From the NCBI GenBank assembly GCA_027943245.1, contig JANDJZ010000371.1, positions 1 to 44,962 of the forward strand: a stretch of DNA of 44,962 nucleotides, in the 5' to 3' direction. Both the position numbers and the translations under genes were made by a program. The number at the start of each line of letters is the position of its first letter. The stretch's first letter is position 1. The stretch is from Acanthamoeba sp. SK_2022b. Taxonomy: Eukaryota; Discosea; Longamoebia; Acanthamoebidae. Shown in pieces: positions 34,401 through 44,962 of this stretch. The notes beneath the pieces are model-generated. The model was not told the origin of the DNA, ran no database searches, and was given only the letters and a program-made list of their open reading frames with translations.

Positions 34401-34611
34401 GCGGGTAAGGTGATTCGTTTGTGGTGATGGTGAAGATGAAGGTATCTACCACTTGCGGACTGCTGAAGAAAAGGCCCTGATCGGCTTGCCGAACGGCCAC
34501 GCAGGCGTTTGAGGAAACCGCAGTGAAGGCGAAGGCGGAAAGGAAGAGAAAGGCGGCAACAAGAGAGACAACGCCCCAGAGGCGAGCCTTTCCAGCACCC
34601 ATCATCCTCAT
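25426..34611 (-). CDS. Large ELAPOR/EIG121-like transmembrane receptor
   Basis: ELAPOR proteins are endosome/lysosome-associated single-pass receptors with cysteine-rich GCC2/GCC3-type repeats and a mannose-6-phosphate-receptor homology (MRH) domain. The start is ATG 34611, with signal peptide LWGVVSLVAAFLFLSAFAFT. The next exon has a folate-receptor-like Cys pattern (CCSATYTTQI, ACVYCSPDSSSF, HVCESYCNRFYTACGS). Cys-rich repeats follow (CGPGQYLPLGKTTCSPCEPG, CPDGQQVSGKFDNCTACPAG). The ELAPOR signature block appears more than once: GIHVIRWVYFKDFSW (about 32670) and GPHTFLWLHHQDQ (about 27340), and DYEPRYSLC (about 32200) and DYDWRYTSC (about 29750). An MRH-like part includes NPYYFGMCSKASNSSC. 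A single helix, WAIVITSGIMVATVVALVTL, begins near 25690. The tail has YALL and YDESYDEP, with TAG at 25426. It is about twice the animal length. The first junction is unresolved. Confidence 0.8.
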
Positions 34612-35029
34612 TCTCTCTCTCTCTTGCCCCTCCACGTACCACAAAGACAGAGACGACTCTGCGCGATTTTCGGGGGGCGAGAGGAAATGGAACGAGAAAA
34701 AGCTCAACAGGGGAAAAAAGACGGCACCAGGTGACGACGACCGCGCACAGCTGCCAAGTCTGGCCCCCTAAGAAACCGAAAACCGGGAATTGTGTGGTGG
34801 CGTTGACAACAACCCTGGCCGGCCGAACGGACGAACTGGTGGCGTTCTGACCTCTTACGCGCACCTCCTTCTAGTTTCTGTTAGAGCGAGAGAGGAACAA
34901 CAAGGGACAGCTGCTGCTCTCATCGCTCCCTTCACGGCAGGCTTTCACTTCACGCTGTGACACAGCGCTCTGGTTATGATTTGGAGAGCCGAAGACAACC
35001 GCTGTGCCAATTAGAAGATAGATAAAGGA
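34612..35029. promoter_or_regulatory. Divergent intergenic region, receptor / RapGAP gene
   Basis: This 418-base segment lies between start codons on opposite strands. It contains a CT tract (34612-34624) that becomes GA in the receptor's sense, immediately before its ATG. The rest is mixed sequence without a recognised gene. Small open frames on either strand have no supporting composition. Confidence 0.45.
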
Positions 35030-36632
35030 ATGAAGGGAGCCGAAGTGAAGAAGCCATACGAAAAAGCATGGATTAACAGGGTGGAAATCGCCCGCGAGTG
35101 GGTGGAGGTATATGTCCTTCATTGCATTCAACCCCCCCCCCCCAAATAGCTCTCAGAATCTTTTCTTTTCGGCCTGTCAACTCACCCACATCATTGCTCT
35201 CACACACAAAAAAAAAAAATCACAGTACAAAGACGACGCAGCGTATCCCTCGCTCATCGAGGCACTTCCAGGCTACGTCAGAGAAGCGAGAAGGGGGATC
35301 GATTGGGATGCCTTTGACGATCGGTACCAATGGCCCATAATTGACACCGACAAATACCAGCATTTCTACCGCGATGTGTTCTACCGCAAAGGTACCCGCC
35401 TTGATCTCCTTTCGATTGTACTTGCCAATTGCTGCTGCTGCTGCCCCCTACTCTCAATCGTGTGTCACTAAATGGGGCATGCACCTTCTCAGCGCACAAC
35501 AACTACGTGAGCACGGATCAGCACGAGGGGGCTGTTGGACCCATCATCTGGTCGATCGAGTCGAGGAAGGGTTCGTCGACTGCAGACCGAAACCGAGATC
35601 TGAAAGTCCTTGTACAGTCGAAGAAGGTGTGTGCTCACATTCCATCGTGATCACGGACCACGTCAGCTGACTATCAACCGTTGTCGCTGCACGGGACTGG
35701 CATACACGCGCGCGCGCACACACATACAGGGAGTCGAGCGTGTCACAATCCCGCGACACGTTATCGAAGATACCGGGGGAGTGGTCCCTGCCTTCAAGCA
35801 GACCCTGCCCGCCTACGCCAAGCTCAAGTTCATGAAGTTGAGCACGCAGCTGATCAAGGATCGACTACTCAAGTACGAGGACCAAATCGTGCGTACTGTC
35901 TACAAGTTCGGCGTGCTCTATTGCAAAGAAGGCCAAACCGAGGAGGACGACATGTACAACAATGGTGCGTTAAATCGCTCCAAATGACACCTTCACTGCT
36001 GCGAGATCCCAACTATGCTGCTGAATACTGTGAGTCACTCACACCGTACAACCATCACCGCATCTCAGAGCGCGGTAGTCCTGCCTTTGAGAGGTTCCTG
36101 GATTTCCTGGGCGACCGAGTGCAGCTGGAAGGGTTCACCGGCTACCGAGGAGGGCTCGATGTAAAGAGTGCGTTCCTTCTCCTGTGGCTACGCCGTGGCC
36201 ATTTTCTTCGCGGTGGTCTCCTCTTCGCAGCTTTGCCTCGTCTCCTATGCTAAACGGCACGTCTTTACGCGTTTGTCACCTGTCCAGCGAACACGACGGG
36301 CACCCATTCTGTACACACGACGCACATTGATGACTGTGAAATCATGTTTCACGTTTCAACTCTGCTGCAGTATTTCCCTGCCGATCCTCAGCAGGTAATA
36401 CCGACCGGCACCAATGCAGGTCGTGCTCGCTCTCTCAGCCACCGTCCTCTCACTCCCCCTCCTTGGCAGGTGGAGCGCAAACGCCATCTGGGCAATGACG
36501 TCGTGCTCATTGTTTTCCGGGAGCATGGGAACAACTCGCCGTTTAATCCAAAAGTCATACGCTCGCAATTCAATCGTACGCTGGCTCCTCGCTTTTTCGT
36601 GTGGTGAGGACTGTGGCACTCGCTCTTCTTCT

Positions 36633-36681
<49 letters not shown>

Positions 36682-36938
36682 ACCACACAGATATCTTCGT
36701 CGTGTTTGAGGAGGATCCCCAGTTGTCAACGCCCAAAGCGCCCTGCTATCGGATCGAAATAGGATGCAAGGAGGGCGTCTTGCCCTTTGGGCCTGACTTG
36801 CCTAACCCGCCTCTACTGAAGGCCTCCCCCAAATGCCGAAGATGGCTCCTGTCCAAGCGTACGCGTCACCGCCGCTGCGACTTGAACACGCACGCATCCG
36901 TGTTCCAGCACCTGATTGCGAGTTCGAGCGGCTTACCG

Positions 36939-36971
<33 letters not shown>

Positions 36972-38766
36972 GCTCTCAACAGTTGTGAATAGCGAGCGAG
37001 CGGCCTACTATGCGCCCGACTTCCTCATGAAGTTCCGCAACACACGGAAGGCTCAGCTGCAAGCCATCATTGAGGAGTCTCTCCTCGCCGCACCGAAGAA
37101 GAGTCTTTCGCTGGGACGGAAAACTGGCTCCAACATTCTCAAAGGTATTACTGCCGCTGTGGGGCCTCGCTCCAGCTATTCAGAAGAACTTCATGCGCCT
37201 TTTCCTGACAATTCAACTTTGGCGATTGCAAGGTGCGAGCAAGATGATGACCGTACGCCGATCCAAGGACGGTTTGAGCGTGGAGAGCTTCTCCATCTCG
37301 GGTCCTCGAGACTTTAAGTGCGCTTCCCAAATGAGATCTCGCTCTATTCAAGGAGTTAATTTGTTTCGAGAACACAGCTCGCAACAACAGCGCAACGACT
37401 AACCCACACGCACGCGCACAGGCACGAAGGGCATCTGGACAACTCTGGAACCGACGGTGGCTCGTTTGGTGCACTGCTGAGCGACAAGAGCTTTTTGGAA
37501 CTCATGACCAATGATGAGACTGCCGGAATCAGACCCATTAATGATGGTTTGTCCTTTCGTTTTCGCTTCTTCATCCTCACCTCGATTGCTCACCTCACTC
37601 ACCTCACGATCTGACTCACTCGTCGTTGCAGGTAAGAAGCTAACGAAGACAACCTCCTTCGACGAGAAAATGGCATCGCAGCTGGTGCCGCGCTCAGCCC
37701 AGTCGGGGCAGTCCTCTTCCCATGAGAGTAGCGTCTTCCTCAGAAGTGTCAGTTCTCGGAAAGCTGGAGGGCACCCTCCTCCTTTGAAGCCACTGCCGTT
37801 CCCAAGCACGCCGCTCCCGCCCGAACCGCAAAAGCCCCTCTCCAACTCCCAACGGCGAGAGGACACCCGAAGCGCCCTCTACGGAGCGCCCCCCGTGTCA
37901 CTGGACAAGCCTCCCGAAGAAGACCAGTCGGCGCCTGGCTGGGTGATCGGTACATTCCACACCCCCGCCGAAGAGACGGAGGCCTCCGCCTGGCAGCAGG
38001 CAGCGCCCCCACCAAAGCCGGGTACGTCGCTCCTCTCGCCACCGAGCTGCTCGTGTTCCCCTCCCCTCCCCTGTCACGACTGACTCCTCTCTCTCTCTCT
38101 CTCTCTATTCTCTCGCTGGTATTCAGGCGGAGTGGGTGCCGTGCCGCACAAGCCAAAACGTGTTTCTGATGTGGCCTTCGAGCGCCCCAACAAGCCGCCC
38201 CCACCACCGCCTGGTACGTCCCCTCCTCGCGTCTCTTCTCCGCTTCTGCTGTTTCGGCTCTCTCGGTGGGTGGGTTGGTGTGGGGGCCACGAGACTCATC
38301 TAACCTCACTCACTCTCTCTCTCTCTCTCTCTCCTGCCTACCAAATGCAGGCGGAAGCGATGCGAAGCCCGCGAGAAGGAGGGCAAAAGGAGCGGGGGAC
38401 ATCGAGAAACGTCGACCACCCCCGGCGGTGGATGACACAGTGCGGTTTGCGCAGGGTGGGGCCAGCAAGCAGGTGACCGAATCAAACGGGACAGAGGGTC
38501 GGAGGCGGAGTGGCTCGAGCGGGAAAGAGGATGAGGTCACGAAACAGACCGCGTGTGAAGTGCCGGAGGAAAGGAGAAAGACGCGACCGCCCTCCTCGCC
38601 GCGAGGAGAAAAGGGCGAGGACCGAATCGGGAGGAGGAGGACGGTGGGACAGGCGAGCGGCGGCAGCCCTCGCACTCGAGCCTCCGTGCAGGGCGCTTTC
38701 GACCCTCCTTCGCCCAAGGCCTCGGCGAAGAAGTCCTCGTCACCGTCGCAGTCGGGCGCTGAGTAG
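35030..38766 (+). CDS. RapGAP-domain GTPase-activating protein with proline-rich tail
   Basis: Rap/Ran-GAP proteins switch off Rap-type small GTPases with a catalytic Asn 'thumb'. The start is ATG 35030, and a 26-codon first exon (35030-35107) splices in frame to about 35226 ([18 protein letters not shown]). The domain comprises [60 protein letters not shown], then the signature [17 protein letters not shown] (catalytic Asn in GND) and [20 protein letters not shown], joined across a (CA)n intron. The domain ends near 37310. The C-terminal 350 or so residues are Ser/Pro/Lys-rich with [17 protein letters not shown] and KPPPPPP, possible SH3 or profilin ligands; TAG is at 38764. In amoebae such proteins tend to act in adhesion and cytoskeletal signalling, which is inference here. 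Confidence 0.92.
36632..36680. repeat. (CA)n microsatellite in RapGAP intron
   Basis: About 24 CA units lie in the intron between the catalytic exon and HIFVVFEED. The acceptor CACACAG|ATATC uses the repeat's own edge. Confidence 0.95.
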
Positions 38767-38858
38767 CAACAGCCAGAGGAGAAAAAGAGAATGCACCATT
38801 TTGGCAAAGAGCCGATGTGTAACGACGTCAATACCACTACTCTAGTTCGAAGAAGAGC

Positions 38859-40556
38859 ATGACTAACCAGCTGGACGAACCACGCACGGTCTCAAGGGGG
38901 AAACCTCCTCTCTCTCTCTCTGGGTTGTGGTTGGCGCCTTGCGGAGGTGGGAGATCGCTGCTGCCGATGTGCAGGGATGGAGGCGCTACGTGACGGACGT
39001 CTGGCAGCTGTCGTACAATTTCGTGCTGCAGAATCGGCGCGGAGGAACGCAAGAAGCAACGGGCGGGGACGCCTTCTTTGCGGGGAGTGGGCAGGGGTGA
39101 TAATCAAACAAAAGACGTGTCGAGGAGGCGAGGATGGAAGGGGTATGGGGGCTTCTGGGCCTTCCGGCACCGACTTATGCCTCTCCACACAGTTGTGAAT
39201 CGGGAGGTGCTGCAGCAACATCCGTGGTGGGGGCGGACGATGTAGTACAGTTGGGGCACATTGATGACAGCATTTCGTCGCTTCTGCACGAAGACAACAC
39301 CTTGTGGATGCTTCGGACGATGTTCGAGTGTCTGGAAATGACGCCCAACGGCAGCCTCTTCCTGACACCACCGCACAAGCTGCCCAAGAGAAGGATTCCA
39401 GGGCCCACCCAAGTGGATGAGCAGGTGTTGCTAGCACGGGTAAATCGACAGGTAAGCCGGGCTGTCGAGGACAAACGAAGAGCTCGTGCGGCACAGGCTG
39501 ACGTGCTGGCTCTCTTTGGTGCCACAGGACTGCACGAAGAGAACATACTCAGGTGAACCCCCCCCCCCGGTCTGCTCTTTCTTGTCACCTCTCCAGGCGT
39601 CTGCGTTGGTTGTCCCTTGTTAATAACCTGCTGCTGTTGCTGGCTGTGCACGTTTCGCACTCGTGCGTGCAGAGCAATGGAGGAAGAGCAAAGGAAGACG
39701 CGCAAGAAGGTGATCAAGCGGCGCCAATCGCAGAGGGTGGCGCGATTCAAGGATGACCTTCGACGGCGCATCACTGCCGCCGAGCAGGCCTTTGACGACG
39801 GCATGACTGAAGACTTGGACATTTTGGACCGCGTCTTCGCGGACGGCGGAGTCTTCGAGCGGACCCAAGCCGCCGACGAAGAGGCGGTTGCGGTTGAAGC
39901 GAAGGCTTGCGACTCCGAAGGAGGAGGAGGAGGAGAAACAGACGAAGGCGGCGAACTTGAGGAAAAGGACAAGGCTGGTCACGCAGTGGCTGCTTTGACT
40001 GTTCAGGAGGAGGGAGAAGAGGAAAAGGCCGTGTCGGTCAAGGGCGCCGAGGGTACGGCCATCCTCCGCTCTGTGTGAGCGCGGTCTGGGATCTATCACA
40101 CTCACGCACTTGGCACTCCGCTGCTCCGCGTTCTTCATTTTGCGTGTGATCCCAGGTCCGGAGAGTGAGGACGATGAAGTGGAGGCAAGTGGAGCGTGTG
40201 AGGAAAAGTCAACGACGAGAGAGGCCAAGGGCAAGGAACGGGTGTACGAGTGGGAGGAGACTATCGGAGCTGCCCTGCGAGCGGCGCACCGAGAAGTCTT
40301 TGATGAGGACAAGGTGGTGCGCGAGCACGAACGAAGGAGGAGCCGTTTCGGGAGCGAACTGGCGCAGCAAATGCGCAACCTGGAGCACAAGACAGACGAG
40401 ATGCGGCGCGAGCTGGGCGGCGTCAAGGGCTACGCTCCCTTCTGCCCGTCTTGCTTCCGTCCTGTCATGGCCCCCTGCCTTTGTCGCCTCGATGACGATC
40501 ATACTTCCGACCCGCCCTCTACCCACCTCGGCACGACCACCACCACTGCGCCTTGA
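38859..40556 (+). CDS. Unrecognised acidic coiled-coil protein with C-terminal Cys cluster
   Basis: The exons that are firm run from about 39199 (CESGGAAATSVVGADDVV) to 39551, then about 39672 to 40052, then 40156 to TGA 40554-40556; donor/acceptor phases agree. The protein has HIDDSISSLLHEDNTLWMLR, a long basic/acidic coiled-coil (AMEEEQRKTRKKVIKRRQSQ), an acidic Gly/Glu stretch, a second helix (VYEWEETIGAALRAAHREVF) and a C-terminal CPSCFRPVMAPCLC that could bind zinc. The N-terminal exons are unclear: ATG 38859 (MTNQLDEPRTVSRG) or ATG 38980 are both possible, and a frame reading WRRYVTDVWQLSYNFVLQ lies in the second candidate exon. I do not recognise the family. Confidence 0.6.
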
Positions 40557-40769
40557 GCCATGCACCCCGCGCCTGTACAATCACCCCATACTCGGCCGAT
40601 GGTCTCATTTGTTTGCTCCATTCCCCGTCCACACACACCGCCGGTGGTGGTGCCCCTGGAGAAACGAAAAAGGAAAATGAAAAGAGGAGGCCAAGGAAAT
40701 GATAGAAACGGCTCCTCGCCTCCACCCCTTGTAGAGTGGCTTTGCGCCCGCCGCATTGCGCATCATTCA
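40557..40769. promoter_or_regulatory. Intergenic region upstream of the kinase
   Basis: This 213-base gap lies between two plus-strand genes. The sequence is CA/GA-rich with no definite motif. The kinase start codon is ATG 40770, with ATG 40773 directly after it. Confidence 0.4.
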
Positions 40770-43700
40770 ATGATGAAAACTTCGGTGCAGAAGAAAGGCA
40801 GCGATGCGGAAGCAGACAAGGCCGACAAGAAGGCGCGGGCCAAGCCCGCCCAAGGGGCGATGGAGGATAAGGAAACCTGTGGAGACTACGTAATCCCTCC
40901 CCCCCCCCGACCCCACATGCACCCCAAACTCCATAAAGGCCGCTAAAATCAGTGGTTGATGCAAGGCTTAACAGCTTTGTGGCCATCCCTCCCCTTGCCA
41001 TTAACATTCAACCGATTTTCACTTTTCCAGTTGTTGATGGACGTCATCGGAAGGGGCGCTTTTGGCGTCGTGTTTCGTGCGGTTCACCGACACCGAGGAA
41101 ACTGGGTTGCCATCAAGAACGTGCGCCTCAACAAAAAGAAAAAGAGCCAGCTCAATTCTCTCATGGTACCATGCGCCGCCTCTTCGTTTATTTGGCCAGC
41201 TATCAATTAATCGATCTCGTTACCCGCCTCCATCAGATGGAAATCGATCTTTTGAAAATGCTGCAACATAAGAATATCGTGCACTACATCGAGCACGTGT
41301 GCACCGACTTGCAGCTGAGCATCATCATGGAGTGCGCTCCTCTCTCTCGTGCTTCTTTGCTCTTTGTTCTCCTTCCACCATGGAGCGCTGCCCTCACCAC
41401 GCGCCACTGTTTAGATACGTGGAGAATGGCAGTTTGGAGTCTCTCTTGCGGAAGCACGGACGCTTTCCTGAATCGGTTTGTTCTCTCTCTCCCTCTCCCC
41501 CGCAATCACTCTCCACCTCTTGCCCACTGAGTTTTTAATCCTGTCACCACACAGCTTGTTGCTGCCTACATGGCGCAAGTGGTGGAGGGCTTGGCCTTCT
41601 TGCATGATCAGTGCGTGATTCACAGGGACATCAAAGGCGCCAACATCCTCATCACCACTGCCGGTACGGACGTTGTCGTTTCTTCCTCCCCTCCCCCACA
41701 CGTGCCCTAAACTCAGGTGGGCGCGCAGGTCACGCCAAGCTGGCCGATTTTGGCGTCAGCACCAAGCTGAGTGACATCTCTAACCCCGAAGACAGCTTTG
41801 CAGGCACCCCCTATTGGAGTACGTCCAGTTGTGTTGTGAATCTTTACAGCGCTGCTTTGTGTGAACGTAGAGCTGTAGCTTAAAACGGTCACCATTTTTC
41901 TCGCCGTAGTGGCGCCCGAGATCATCACCATGGCCGGTGCCACGACGGCTTGCGACATCTGGTCGGTCGGCTGCACCATAATCGAACTGCGTACGCTACT
42001 TCTACCTACTCGAGCGGTCTCCGTTGGTGTGTGTCGACACGCTGACGCGCCCCATCTCGTCCCATTGCAGTTACCGGCACCCCGCCATACGGTAACTTGC
42101 CTGCTGCCGCTTCCCTCTACCGGATCGTGCAGGATGACCACCCTCCTCTTCCCGAGGGCATTACCCCTGTACGCCCGCCCTTGCCCCGAAGGAAGTTGCA
42201 ATCGCTTTCCCCCGACGTACCTTTCAATTGACCCTCCACTTGCTCTTGCCAGGCACTGCACGAACTGCTACTGCTGTGCTTCCAAAAGGACGTCGACCGA
42301 CGAATCACGGCCGACAAGCTGCTCAAGCATCCGTGGATTGGGGCTGCTAAGCATCGCCAGCACACCACCGATCTCTCTGACGTATATACGCTTCGCCGAT
42401 GCTTTATGCGGCCACGTGTGTTCACCGTTCTCACCTCCCGCCATGTGTCGCAGGTCGAAAGCAAGATCGCGGAACATCACACGAAGCTCGACACGGCCAC
42501 TGCGACGTCGTCCACCAGACCGCTCTCCCCCAAGCGGAAGGAGGAGCCCGACATCATCATTGACAAGCGAAAAGCGGGCAAGCGAGAGGTCAAGAAAGAG
42601 GAGAAGACCCCCGTGAAAAAGAAGGGCGGCGTGGTCCGAGCAAACCAGAAGGAGATCAAGGTCAAGCCAAAGGAGCTCAAGTACAAGGAAGACAGCGACG
42701 AGGAAATCAACTGGGGCGATAGCGATGACGAAGGCTCCGCGTATCCAACCATCGAGAAGAAGATCTCCTCTCCCAACGTCAAAGGTATGCACGCGCCTCT
42801 CTTCGTCACCTTCCCGAGTCCCGCGGAGGCCTCGTCGCCCCCGAGGCTGACCAACGCGCGCACAGATGCGGGTACCGTGCGAACGATCTCGGACCTGAAG
42901 AATGCGGCAGCGGGACTCGCCGTACCGTCCAAGGGCGGCGAGGAAGAGGACGAGGAAAGCTGGTATTCGGATGAAGACGACAACGCCAAGGATGCTCCCG
43001 GGAAATCGGCCCCCAGCACGCCCTCCAAGAAGCAGGCGTCGTCCTCTGACGAAGAAGGCGGTTGGTACAGCGACGAGGAGGATGCGCCGGCGACAGTGAC
43101 AAAGCGTGACCTGAGCAAGTTGCCCACCAAGCAGCCCAGCCCCGTCAAGCCAAAGGTCGCCACCGGGAAATTGGCTGTCTCGCCCTCGCCGCTGCGGAAG
43201 GCGGCCACCCAAAAGCTGCTGAGTAGCGGTGGCAGCAACAGCGGCAGCGACAGCGACTTTCCCGAAGCCGAATTTGTCGACGGCAGCAACACTGTCAAGG
43301 TGCCGATGTGTGTTTGTGCCTGCAGGGATTGCAGCGATCTAATCCATGGCCTTGAAAACCGCTTCAGGTGCGCAACCTGACGCCGAAGAACAAGCTGGCT
43401 CTCAAGGTCAAGCCCCAAATGGCCTCTGCCGCCTCGGTAGACTGTGCGTTGCCCCGACACGCTCTTTCTGCAATTTGTCGCCATGAACGCGGAGTCCTTA
43501 TGACGGCGCCTCTCTTTCCCAACGTGCAGCGGATGACCTGGTGATCGAGGATAGCGACAGCGAGGAAAAGAATGGGGATTCGGATGATGAAGTGGAGCGA
43601 ACAGGCCTTTCGGTCATCCTCCGGAAAAACAAACTCGAACACTGGGGCGAAGAGGAGGAGGACAACGACTTCCTGGACGGTCTCGAGAGTACGTTTCAAT

Positions 43701-44962
43701 TGCAACGATTTGTCGCCCTTTCCTGGCCCTGTCGCCCAGTGGTTATCCACGTGCTTGCTCACTGTAAACAAACACACAGTGGAGGACAGCATCGACCTAC
43801 AGCTGCGAGAGCGGTCGGCGGACGAGGAAGCTGAGGACGTAGACGAGGCCGACCCGTTCGATCAAATCATGTGCTATGGCACCGGTAATCTCCGGCTCAG
43901 CTGTGCCTCCCTTCTAGCCGTGGCAACTTCTGGACCTCATCCTTCTTTTCGTGTGTCCTCCGATAGACGACACCGACGCAATGCTGCAGCTGCAGAAGCT
44001 CGAGCAAGTCAAGATGGAAGTTCAGTCCTGGATTTCCAAAGTTAACCCCGCGGAGCCTGACGTACGTCAATCGTCTCCGTTGTCGTCGTTGGCGTCCTCT
44101 GGGACGGGAGGGCTGATTGCTCCTGCGTTTTCGGCCACAGGCGTCGGTCCTGAATGCTTGCACCAAGCTGGTGGCGCTGCTGCGTGAGCAGCCCGATCTG
44201 AAGCAGCACCTGATCAACAACGCCACCATCATCCAAACGGTCAACCTGCTAGAGGCCTGCGAACAGAAGAGGGATGTCCTTCTGGCTGTGCTTCAGCTCG
44301 TCAACGAGGTACCTTGCAACTGGCTCTCCGTTGTCCTGGTCGTTGCAGTGGTGCTTATTTCTTGTTAACAACCAGATGCTGAGCAACAACGTGGACAAGC
44401 GAAAGAACACCATCCAAACCAACTTCTGCCTCTTGGGTGGCATTCCTGCGGTCACCCGCTATGCGTCTCCCCACTATCCGAAGCCGCTCCGTCTCGAAAC
44501 GGCCAACTTCATCAACCAGGTACGTTATGCGTACATGCGTACATTTGCGCGCAGCTAAGCTGGGCTTACGCCTTGCCTCCGCCCCCACGCAGATGAGCGG
44601 CTGCAATCCGCTGGTGCTGCACATGTTCATCGCCTGCGGTGGGCTCTCGGTCCTTACCACTCTGCTGGAGACGAATTACAATGCCTTCAAGACCCTGATC
44701 CAGGCCACCATCAAATCCATCTGGAACATCTTCCACATCCAGGTACTCGACTCACCTTGTGTCGCATGTGTCGCCCCGCTGCTGTGCTGACTTCTGCACT
44801 GTCTGGCTCGCGATGCAGATTTTGCCCAAGAACGATTTTTGCCACTTGTTCAGCAAGTGTGGACTGATGGACCGCCTGGCGACGGCGCTGGGCCACTTTT
44901 ATTACGATTCCCAAGCCACCGAGTACTTGCGGAAGACGTGCGACATCATGTTCTACTTCTCC
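40770..44962 (+). CDS. Sep/Cdc7-like MAP3K-epsilon protein kinase (3' truncated by window)
   Basis: Kinases of this family (fungal SepH/Cdc7, Dictyostelium SepA, plant MAP3K-epsilon) act in the septation/cytokinesis cascade. Exon 1 (40770-40889) splices to 41031, giving [20 protein letters not shown]. The Lys motif is [34 protein letters not shown] and [11 protein letters not shown] follow, then [16 protein letters not shown] across an intron, and [12 protein letters not shown]. The catalytic domain ends near 42350 with [16 protein letters not shown] long Lys/Ser/Glu-rich linker carries four Trp-acidic motifs. Armadillo-like helices follow from about 43985 ([59 protein letters not shown]). 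The frame is still open at the right edge, so the end is missing. Confidence 0.95.

Noticed and set aside
39175..40426. Minus-strand open frames of 265 and 268 residues
   Set aside because: They are Ser/Pro/Arg-rich antisense translations of the coiled-coil gene, whose plus-strand splice phases agree.
42268..43484. Long minus-strand open frames opposite the kinase linker (314 and 335 residues)
   Set aside because: They are antisense shadows of a GC-rich, Ser/Glu/Lys-rich coding exon; the plus strand has splice sites and family motifs.

Overview
The window is the left end of a eukaryotic chromosome. It opens with 388 bases of telomeric CCCTAA/CCCTAAA repeat. A roughly 6 kb subtelomeric block follows (389-6481), then about 38 kb of tightly packed intron-rich genes on both strands. 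Short GT-AG introns (about 50-200 bases, often with CT tracts before the acceptor), 90-440 base intergenic gaps and the gene set (USP48-like protease, ELAPOR-like receptor, Sep/MAP3K-epsilon kinase, GATA factor, TraB protein) point to a free-living amoeba, most likely Acanthamoeba or a close relative. That assignment is inference from gene style and families.

Subtelomere. The first gene (718-3259, +) reads through six firm introns-and-exons as a tyrosine recombinase, with Arg299, Arg404 and Tyr446 at normal family spacing. It appears fused to a C-terminal chromodomain. Downstream lie a zinc-ribbon-like ORF with an in-frame TGA (3531-3966), an exon-like ORF of unknown function (4258-4597), a G-poor minisatellite (about 4800-5765) and decayed coding-like sequence (5770-6200). 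The block ends at an 18-base interstitial telomere repeat (6464-6481). It is therefore flanked by same-orientation telomeric DNA on both sides, as expected if it was added to an older chromosome end.

Gene-rich arm, left to right: S1/P1-type nuclease (-), purple acid phosphatase (-), TraB/TRABD-like membrane protein (+), 3-hydroxyanthranilate 3,4-dioxygenase (-), UBA-repeat protein resembling UBAP1 (-), GATA zinc-finger factor (+), USP48-like deubiquitinase with a C-terminal RanBP2 finger (+), a very large ELAPOR/EIG121-like receptor (-), RapGAP protein (+), unrecognised coiled-coil protein (+), and a Sep/MAP3K-epsilon kinase (+) cut by the right edge.

Links between genes are modest. The nuclease and phosphatase are tandem secreted enzymes that could together recover phosphate from nucleic acid. 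Several others (UBA protein, ELAPOR-like receptor, RapGAP, deubiquitinase) fit endosomal trafficking and ubiquitin sorting, but nothing shows co-regulation beyond shared divergent intergenic regions. Gene models were read by eye from splice signals and frame continuity. The S1/P1 nuclease and GATA models are complete; others have one or more unresolved junctions, as noted.
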